Assembly (NCBI GenBank): GCA_013214715.1
Contig: JABSSB010000134.1
Coordinates: forward strand, 1 to 20,256
Source of the DNA: Paracoccaceae bacterium
GTDB lineage: Bacteria > Pseudomonadota > Alphaproteobacteria > Rhodobacterales > Rhodobacteraceae
Direction of reading: 5' to 3'
Length of the DNA: 20,256 bases
Positions 15,155 to 20,256 of the stretch are shown in pieces (positions within the stretch are counted from its first letter, which is position 1; each line of letters opens with the position of its first letter). The position numbers were made by a program, and so were the translations under genes. The notes beneath the pieces are model-generated. The model searched no databases and was not told the origin of the DNA. It was given only the letters and a program-made list of their open reading frames with translations.

Positions 15155-16315
15155 ATGACGCGTATGAGCCCGCGCGACATCTTGGCCAAGCTTGTGTCGT
15201 TCCCTACGGTCAGCCGCGACACCAACCTGCCATTGGTCGACTGGGTCGAGGCGTATTTGTCCAGTCACGGTATCTCAAGCCATCGCTATTGGCATCCCAG
15301 TGGTGAAAAGGCCGCGCTGTTTGCCCATGTCGGACCGTGGGAGCCGGGGGCGGTTGTGCTGTCTGGCCATACGGATGTGGTGCCGGTTGACGGGCAGGAT
15401 TGGTCGACAGATCCGTTCACCCTGACAGAAAAGGATGGTCGACTTTACGGGCGTGGCACCTGCGACATGAAAGGCTATGACGCGCTTGCGATCTGGGCGC
15501 TGGTCGAAGCGCAGCAGATGGATCTGACGCGTCCATTGCAACTGGCGCTGAGCTTCGATGAAGAGATCGGCTGCACCGGTGCCCCCCCAATGATTGCCGC
15601 GATGCAGGAGGTTCTGCCCAAGGGCAGCGATGTCATCGTCGGCGAGCCGTCGATGATGCAGGTCGTGACCGGGCATAAGGGTGGGGTCAGCTTTAGGACC
15701 CATGTTCGCGGCTTTGAAGTGCATAGCTCTCTCCTGCACAAGGGCGTCAGCGCTGTGATGCAGGCCGCGCGGTTGATCGATTGGGGCAACCAGCGCAATG
15801 CCGAGGCCGCCGCCGCGACACCTAGAGAGGTCGCGGCCATGTTCGACCCGCCATGGTCAAGCTGGCACGTGGGCGTGGTTCAGGGCGGCACAGCGCATAA
15901 TATCACGGCCAAGGATTGTCATTTTGAAATCTCGGTCCGGGTCGTGCCGGGTGATGACGCGGATGCTCTGGCACGGGATTATCGCAGTTTTGCCACGCAG
16001 GTTCGTCGAGAGGTCCAGGCAATCCACCCGGATGCGGATGTCGTGCTGGCGCGCGGATTCGGCGTGCCGCCCCTGACACCCGAAACCGACGGCCGCGCGG
16101 AAACGCTTGCTCGACAAATCACGGGCGACAACGGCAATCATGTGGTCAGCTATGCCACCGAAGCCGGTCAGTTTCAGGAGGCAGGGTATTCTGCCGTGGT
16201 TTGCGGTCCGGGCGATATTGCTCAGGCGCATCAACCGGATGAATTCATCGCGATTGAGCAGTTGCACCAAGGGCAAGACTTCATGCGCAACCTGCTGTCG
16301 CGACTGCGCGCATGA
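15155..16315 (+). CDS. argE: ArgE-like acetylornithine deacetylase (M20 family)
   Basis: A 386-residue cytoplasmic zinc-type deacylase of the ArgE/DapE branch. The expected di-metal and catalytic residues are visible: H72 in SGHTDVVPVDGQDW, D104 in YGRGTCDMKG, E136/E137 in FDEEIGCTG, E164 in VGEPS and H359 near the end. The dimerisation (lid) domain is roughly residues 175-290. ArgE removes acetate from N-acetylornithine. Here it sits 4 bp after a transporter ATPase, not among arginine genes, so a catabolic role on an imported N-acyl amino acid is likely (inference). ATG at 15155 or 15164 could start it; neither has a strong ribosome site, which fits coupling to the upstream gene. No terminator is evident after it. 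Confidence 0.85.
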   Translation: MTRMSPRDILAKLVSFPTVSRDTNLPLVDWVEAYLSSHGISSHRYWHPSGEKAALFAHVGPWEPGAVVLSGHTDVVPVDGQDWSTDPFTLTEKDGRLYGRGTCDMKGYDALAIWALVEAQQMDLTRPLQLALSFDEEIGCTGAPPMIAAMQEVLPKGSDVIVGEPSMMQVVTGHKGGVSFRTHVRGFEVHSSLLHKGVSAVMQAARLIDWGNQRNAEAAAATPREVAAMFDPPWSSWHVGVVQGGTAHNITAKDCHFEISVRVVPGDDADALARDYRSFATQVRREVQAIHPDADVVLARGFGVPPLTPETDGRAETLARQITGDNGNHVVSYATEAGQFQEAGYSAVVCGPGDIAQAHQPDEFIAIEQLHQGQDFMRNLLSRLRA

Positions 16316-16543
16316 TCTGGCCGTACTGATCCGGACCGCTCGCGCGAGACGGGAAAGCAAACAGCCAAGACAGTCCCCAAAGTAAAGCCCTGCACAGCAT
16401 CCAAGCGTTTGGAATGCGTTGATTAATCTTAAAGTTGAAAACGACCTTTTTTCGCGCAGATAATTTGACCCACCGGGCAAAAGTAACTCAGATTGGTAGT
16501 GTTGAAGCGTACCGTCGGTCCGCGCGCGGGTTGGAGTGCCGTT
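16316..16543 (+). promoter_or_regulatory. Intergenic region with candidate marR promoter
   Basis: These 228 bp lie between argE and the MarR gene. The second half is AT-richer and holds a palindrome GATTAATC near 16421-16428 and a TTGACC (16465-16470) 17 bp from a weak TCAGAT (16488-16493). A promoter here would start transcription around 16500 and suit the GTG start at 16544. No clear terminator for the argE transcript is seen, so read-through into marR is possible. Confidence 0.3.
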
Positions 16544-16981
16544 GTGATCGGAGAGTTGCAGTTTTGTCTGAGCATCGGGGCCGCGTCGCGCCTTGTGTCA
16601 GAAGCCATGGACCGGATTGCCGGAGATCATGGGCTTTTGGTAGGGCCAGCTTCGGTTCTGGTGGCCGTCGCAGCCAATCCGGGAAAAACGCAGGTGTCCT
16701 ATTCTTCGGCGCTTGTCATCAACGATGCGACATTGACGCGGTATATTGACCGGCTGGAAGCCGCCGATCTGCTTGAACGGCGCCGCGGTCGTGAAGATCG
16801 CCGCGTTGTCCTGCTGCATCTAACCGAGGTTGGAGCAACCAAAGCTGCAGCGTTGTCGCGTGGTTTTGCCAAGCTTGAAAAGGGCTTTCGGGACAGTTTG
16901 GGCAGCACAGGTTTTGAGCATTTGGAGGCCGAGCTTCACCAGCTTGCTTTGTCTCTGGCAAAGCGCGGAACTGACGCATAG
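16544..16981 (+). CDS. MarR family transcriptional regulator
   Basis: A 145-residue winged-helix regulator. N- and C-terminal helices make the dimer interface; the DNA-binding part covers about residues 33-97, with the recognition helix in NDATLTRYIDRLEAADLLERR and the wing in RGREDRRVVLLHLTEVG, both typical of MarR proteins. The start is GTG at 16544, set by TTGGAG 7 bases upstream and giving the usual family length; a TTG at 16493 would add 17 unsupported residues. It is followed after 50 bp by two M20 amidohydrolase genes on the same strand, so it probably controls them and perhaps the transporter. Such regulators usually release DNA on binding a small, often aromatic, ligand; here that may be the imported substrate (inference). 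Confidence 0.87.
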   Translation: MIGELQFCLSIGAASRLVSEAMDRIAGDHGLLVGPASVLVAVAANPGKTQVSYSSALVINDATLTRYIDRLEAADLLERRRGREDRRVVLLHLTEVGATKAAALSRGFAKLEKGFRDSLGSTGFEHLEAELHQLALSLAKRGTDA

Positions 16982-17031
16982 TCTTTCGCTCCGGGTTCAT
17001 CTGAAAAAGGACCATATCTGGAGGAACGAAA

Positions 17032-18195
17032 ATGCCAGTCAAAAACAGATTTGCCGAGTTGCATGCCGAGGTGGCGGCCTGGCGTCAGGATATCCACGCC
17101 CATCCAGAACTGATGTATGATACCGAGCGCACATCGGCCCTTGTCGCCGAGAAGCTGCGTGAGTTCGGCTGTGACGAGGTGGTCGAAGGCATTGGACGCA
17201 CAGGTGTGGTGGGCGTGATTCGCGGGCGCAGCGATACGCGCGGCCATGCGGTTGGTCTGCGGGCCGATATGGATGCTCTGCCCATCGAAGAGGCCACCGG
17301 TGTCGACTATGCCTCAACCGTGTCGGGCAAGATGCATGCCTGCGGCCATGACGGGCATACCGCGATGTTGCTGGGGGCGGCCAAATACCTCGCTGAGACC
17401 CGCAATTTCGACGGCTCGGTCGTGGTGATCTTCCAACCCGCCGAAGAAGGCGGTGCGGGCGGCAAGGCTATGTGCGACGATGGGATGATGGATCGCTGGA
17501 ATATCCGCGAGGTTTACGGCATGCATAATGTCCCCGGTCTGCCAGCCGGACAATTCGGGGTCCGCAAAGGCCCGATGCTGGCGGCAGCGGATCAATTCAG
17601 CATCGAATTGACCGGGCTGGGCGGCCATGCGGCCAAACCTCAGGAAACGATCGATACCACCGTGATGGGCTGTCACATCATCACGGCGTTGCAAAGCATT
17701 GCTGCGCGCAATATCGACCCCACGAAAGAAGTTGTGGTGTCGATCACCTCGGCCGAAACCTCGTCAAAGGCCTTCAATGTGATCCCGCAAGGCATGACAT
17801 TGCGCGGGACGGTGCGCACCATGTCCGAAGAGGTCCGCCAGACCGTGCGCCGCCGTATTTTTGAGATTGCCGAGAAAACGGCCGAAGCCTTTGGTGGTCG
17901 GGCGGTGCTGGATTATCCCGAAGGCTATCCGGTTCTGGTCAACCATGATCAGGAAACCGATTTCGCCGCCGAAGCCGCGGCCAAGGTGGCCGGGTCGGTC
18001 GGGGCTGCTCCGATGGTCATGGGCGGAGAGGATTTTGCCTATATGTTGCAGGAACGGCCTGGCTCTTTCGTGATTATCGGCAATGGCCCCTCTGCCGAAC
18101 TGCACAACCCGCACTATAATTTCAATGATGAGATCATCCCCGCCGGATGCAGCTTTTTCGCCGAACTGGTGGAAAGCCGTATGCCCGCGGCCTGA
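17032..18195 (+). CDS. M20 family amidohydrolase (hippurate hydrolase-like), first tandem copy
   Basis: A 387-residue cytoplasmic metallo-amidohydrolase of the HipO/IAA-amino acid hydrolase branch (M20D). Metal ligands by family pattern are C104 and H106 in HACGHDGHTAM, E139 in PAEEGG, H165 in YGMHN and H358 near NFNDE; the preceding E138 would be the catalytic base. The lid domain is about residues 185-295, including GGHAAKPQ. Members cleave N-acyl amino acids such as hippurate, N-acetyl amino acids or auxin conjugates. GGAGG lies 8 bases before the ATG. The next gene starts 12 bp on and encodes a protein of the same length, about 69% identical by ungapped hand alignment. MarR is directly upstream. 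The true substrate is unknown. Confidence 0.93.
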   Translation: MPVKNRFAELHAEVAAWRQDIHAHPELMYDTERTSALVAEKLREFGCDEVVEGIGRTGVVGVIRGRSDTRGHAVGLRADMDALPIEEATGVDYASTVSGKMHACGHDGHTAMLLGAAKYLAETRNFDGSVVVIFQPAEEGGAGGKAMCDDGMMDRWNIREVYGMHNVPGLPAGQFGVRKGPMLAAADQFSIELTGLGGHAAKPQETIDTTVMGCHIITALQSIAARNIDPTKEVVVSITSAETSSKAFNVIPQGMTLRGTVRTMSEEVRQTVRRRIFEIAEKTAEAFGGRAVLDYPEGYPVLVNHDQETDFAAEAAAKVAGSVGAAPMVMGGEDFAYMLQERPGSFVIIGNGPSAELHNPHYNFNDEIIPAGCSFFAELVESRMPAA

Positions 18196-18207
18196 GGAGA
18201 GACAGAG

Positions 18208-19371
18208 ATGCCGATCAAGAACCGTTTTGCCGAATTGCAGGCTGAAATCACCGAATGGCGACGTGACCTGCACGAACATCCCGAAATCCTGTTTGACACG
18301 CATCGCACCTCGGCTGTGGTGGCCGAAAAGCTGCGCGCCTTCGGCTGTGACGAGGTCGTCGAAGGCATTGGCCGCACCGGAGTGGTGGGCGTGATCAAAG
18401 GCAAAAGCGATAGCGCTGGCAAGGTGATCGGGCTGCGCGCCGACATGGACGCATTGCCCATTCTTGAGGCGACGGGGTTGGACTATGCCTCTAAAACGCC
18501 GGGGGCGATGCACGCTTGCGGCCATGATGGTCACACGGCCATGCTGCTGGGCGCGGCGAAATACCTGTCTGAGACGCGCAACTTCGATGGCACTGTGGTG
18601 GTCATCTTCCAGCCTGCTGAAGAAGGCGGCGGCGGCGGCAAGGAAATGTGTGACGATGGCATGATGGAGCGCTGGGGGATCCAGGAAGTCTATGGCATGC
18701 ATAACTGGCCCGGCCGCCCGGTGGGCAGTTTCGCGATCCGCCCGGGAGCTTTCTTTGCCGCAACAGATATCTTTTCGATCACGTTTGATGGGCGCGGTGG
18801 CCATGCAGCCAAACCTCAGGAAACGATTGATACCACGGTGATGACCGCGCAGGCCGTCCTGGCGCTGCAGACGATCGCGTCGCGAAATGCTGACCCGATT
18901 GATCAGGTTGTCGTATCGGTGACGTCCTTTGAAACCTCTTCGAAAGCCTTCAATGTGATCCCGCAAACGGTCGAGTTAAAGGGCACGGTGCGCACCATGT
19001 CCCCCGCGATGCGCGATCTGGCGGAAAAGCGGATCGCCGAGATCTGTCAGGGCATCGCCGCGACCTTTGGCGGCACGGTCGAGGTCGATTACACGCGCAA
19101 TTATCCAGTTATGGTGAATTCTGACGAGCAGACCGAGTTTGCGGCCGAGGTCGCGCGTGAGGTGTCGGGAAGCTGTGAAGATGCGCCTTTGGTCATGGGC
19201 GGAGAGGATTTCGCCTTCATGCTCGAAGAACGCCCGGGCGCCTATATTCTTGTTGGTAATGGCGACACGGCGGCGGTGCATCACCCTGAGTATAATTTCA
19301 ACGATGAAACCATCCCGGCGGGCTGTTCATGGTGGGCCGAGATCGTTGAGCGGCGGATGCCAGCCGCCTGA
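18208..19371 (+). CDS. M20 family amidohydrolase (hippurate hydrolase-like), second tandem copy
   Basis: A 387-residue paralogue of the preceding gene, alignable end to end without a gap (121 differences counted). The metal ligands C104, H106, E139, H165 and H358 and the catalytic-base E138 are all kept, so it should be active. Differences cluster at 171-196 (for example GPMLAAADQF becomes GAFFAATDIF), in 211-216, and in the lid (268-296). This suggests changed acyl or amino-acid preference rather than decay. A GAGGAG site lies 9 bases before the ATG. It is the last gene of the marR-hydrolase operon, followed by two hairpins. It could also act with its sister as a mixed oligomer; this cannot be told from sequence. 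Confidence 0.93.
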   Translation: MPIKNRFAELQAEITEWRRDLHEHPEILFDTHRTSAVVAEKLRAFGCDEVVEGIGRTGVVGVIKGKSDSAGKVIGLRADMDALPILEATGLDYASKTPGAMHACGHDGHTAMLLGAAKYLSETRNFDGTVVVIFQPAEEGGGGGKEMCDDGMMERWGIQEVYGMHNWPGRPVGSFAIRPGAFFAATDIFSITFDGRGGHAAKPQETIDTTVMTAQAVLALQTIASRNADPIDQVVVSVTSFETSSKAFNVIPQTVELKGTVRTMSPAMRDLAEKRIAEICQGIAATFGGTVEVDYTRNYPVMVNSDEQTEFAAEVAREVSGSCEDAPLVMGGEDFAFMLEERPGAYILVGNGDTAAVHHPEYNFNDETIPAGCSWWAEIVERRMPAA

Positions 19372-19381
19372 TTTTGCGTAG

Positions 19382-19456
19382 GGCGGGGTTTACCCCCAGC
19401 CGTTCACTTAAAGTGTGCCAATTTGCGAACTTTAGGTGAACACTTGACTTTTTATT
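19382..19456 (+). promoter_or_regulatory. Tandem hairpins after the hydrolase operon, next to a candidate promoter
   Basis: A small stem (GGCGGGG with CCCC-CA-GCC, 19382-19401) is followed at once by a 13-bp inverted repeat: GTTCACTTAAAGT (19402-19414) and ACTTTAGGTGAAC (19429-19441), with one G-T wobble. A T-rich stretch follows (19448-19456). This could terminate the operon, imperfectly because the U-tract is 8 bp away. The second repeat also abuts TTGACT (19444-19449), a possible -35 with TATGTT 19 bp on, so it may instead be an operator. Confidence 0.4.
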
Positions 19457-19759
19457 AAATCTGGGCAATATGTTAGCATCCTGCCCGGATTGGTCATGTG
19501 CCGGAGATATTTTCGGCAAAAAACAATGAACACCAAGCGAGCAAAATCAACATATAGTACCCCTCCAAAAAAGCCTCTGTTTTCCGGAAGCTTGTGGAGA
19601 TTTGCAGGTCAACGCTTGACGCAACGCAACTTGTGAAGGCTTCGGTGTTGAAGCTTTGACTTGGGTCAAGCAGGGCAGACCAACGGCCGGAGATGCTGGG
19701 AAACGTGACAACTATCGGCTCAACAATAAGAGCAGGAAGATGCGTGGCGTTGAAAGTGG
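19457..19759. other. Lower-GC intergenic stretch without recognisable genes
   Basis: About 300 bp are clearly AT-richer than the rest of the window, at least up to about 19560. Short open stretches exist, but none has a ribosome site or recognisable content. No tRNA, repeat array or complete insertion-sequence end was found. It is most likely the eroded edge of an accessory segment. Confidence 0.4.
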
Positions 19760-20161
19760 GTGCCTCACCCCAAAGACACGCTCAATGAGCCGAGACGAAG
19801 GGTCCAGTTCGTTACTGACACTGGACGAAAGAGCCTAGAGGAAATTGGCTGGATGCTCTCGGGTGCATCTCTCGCGCCTGTCGACAATTGCTTCATGCGT
19901 ATTCGTCGTCTGATATATTATCTTGAGAGACCGATCCCATCCCACACCAATGCCGGACGGCTTTACTATGGGTACGCAGCATATGACCCCAAAAGGGTGT
20001 TGCAGCTTTTGACGATCTTCCGAACGTTCACGAACTATATTGATACGGACGACAATGGAGAAACGCCTGCAATGCGTTTCGGCCTTGCGCGTGGTCGCGT
20101 CAGGTTTGAAGACGTTTTGTATTGGCGCCCAAAGGGATGGGAGAGGATGCAATCAGAGTGA
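19760..20161 (+). CDS. Hypothetical protein, possibly the C-terminal remnant of a transposase
   Basis: An open frame of 133 codons starting with GTG and without a credible ribosome site. The N-terminal third has no recognisable content. From about residue 43 the sequence FMRIRRLIYYLERPI, then LLTIFRTFTNYID and GETPAMRFGLARGRVRFEDVLYWR, resembles the tail of DDE-type transposases and integrases, where a helix with a tyrosine- or asparagine-rich turn precedes a TPA motif and a short end. No catalytic DDE region is present upstream in any frame I read, so if the match is right this is a decayed fragment. Base composition is lower in GC than in the flanking operons, consistent with acquired DNA. 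The family is not assigned, and an ordinary small hypothetical protein remains possible. Confidence 0.4.
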   Translation: MPHPKDTLNEPRRRVQFVTDTGRKSLEEIGWMLSGASLAPVDNCFMRIRRLIYYLERPIPSHTNAGRLYYGYAAYDPKRVLQLLTIFRTFTNYIDTDDNGETPAMRFGLARGRVRFEDVLYWRPKGWERMQSE

Positions 20162-20256
20162 CGGACCGTGAGTTCTGATGTGATTTGATGCTTTACAGGA
20201 CAAAACCCATCCAAACGATACCGTGCCGAACGCGCTCGCACAGGGCCACAGCGGCC

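Noticed and set aside
17764..18966. Long antisense open frame across both amidohydrolase genes
   Set aside because: Its apparent internal similarity is just the mirror of the duplicated sense genes; the composition is His/Arg-rich and no start site is evident.
19457..20256. Search for tRNA or attachment-site sequence at the low-GC edge
   Set aside because: No cloverleaf, T-loop consensus or repeated att-like core could be found by eye.

Overview
This window comes from an alphaproteobacterial chromosome, most likely a marine Rhodobacteraceae (roseobacter-type) species. That inference rests on high G+C (about 60% by eye), GC-biased third codon positions, frequent GTG starts, and a two-subunit proton-translocating transhydrogenase beside roseobacter-style peptide-uptake and aldehyde/xanthine-dehydrogenase-type genes. 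No RNA gene, CRISPR array, prophage or intact insertion sequence was recognised.

Layout. (1) Positions 1-1462: a molybdenum hydroxylase operon on the minus strand ([2Fe-2S] subunit, then a Tat-exported Mo subunit cut by the window edge) is divergent from a TetR regulator. Two matching 24-bp palindromes lie between them and look like its operators. (2) 1511-3453: an SDR oxidoreductase and kynureninase (kynU) overlap by 4 bp on the minus strand. (3) 3627-4091: a small membrane methyltransferase. (4) 4191-7217: pntA-pntB, ended by a strong hairpin terminator. (5) 7365-8648: a DUF3422 membrane protein, convergent with (6) 8658-9117, a small RTX calcium-binding gene whose start is one base out of frame with its body. 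(7) 9306-13066: minus-strand peptide ABC transporter (binding protein, two permeases), ending at a bidirectional terminator. (8) 13330-19371: plus-strand fused double ATPase, ArgE-like deacetylase, MarR regulator and two tandem M20 amidohydrolases. (9) 19372-20256: lower-GC DNA with tandem hairpins and an unrecognised, possibly transposase-derived reading frame.

How the genes fit together. Regions 7 and 8 look like one uptake-and-cleavage module. A periplasmic family-5 binding protein and its permeases would import a peptide-like or N-acylated amino compound, powered by the divergently encoded double ATPase. Three cytoplasmic M20-type amide hydrolases would then release amino acids, under MarR control. 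The substrate cannot be read from the sequence. The left half holds separate small units: oxidation of an aldehyde or N-heterocycle in the periplasm, kynurenine cleavage, and NADPH supply by PntAB.

Most interesting points: the twin TetR-type operators, the frameshifted orphan RTX gene with a type I secretion-like C-terminus, the split transporter with three hydrolases, the tandem hydrolase duplication, and two RNA hairpins placed to set the level of the binding protein.
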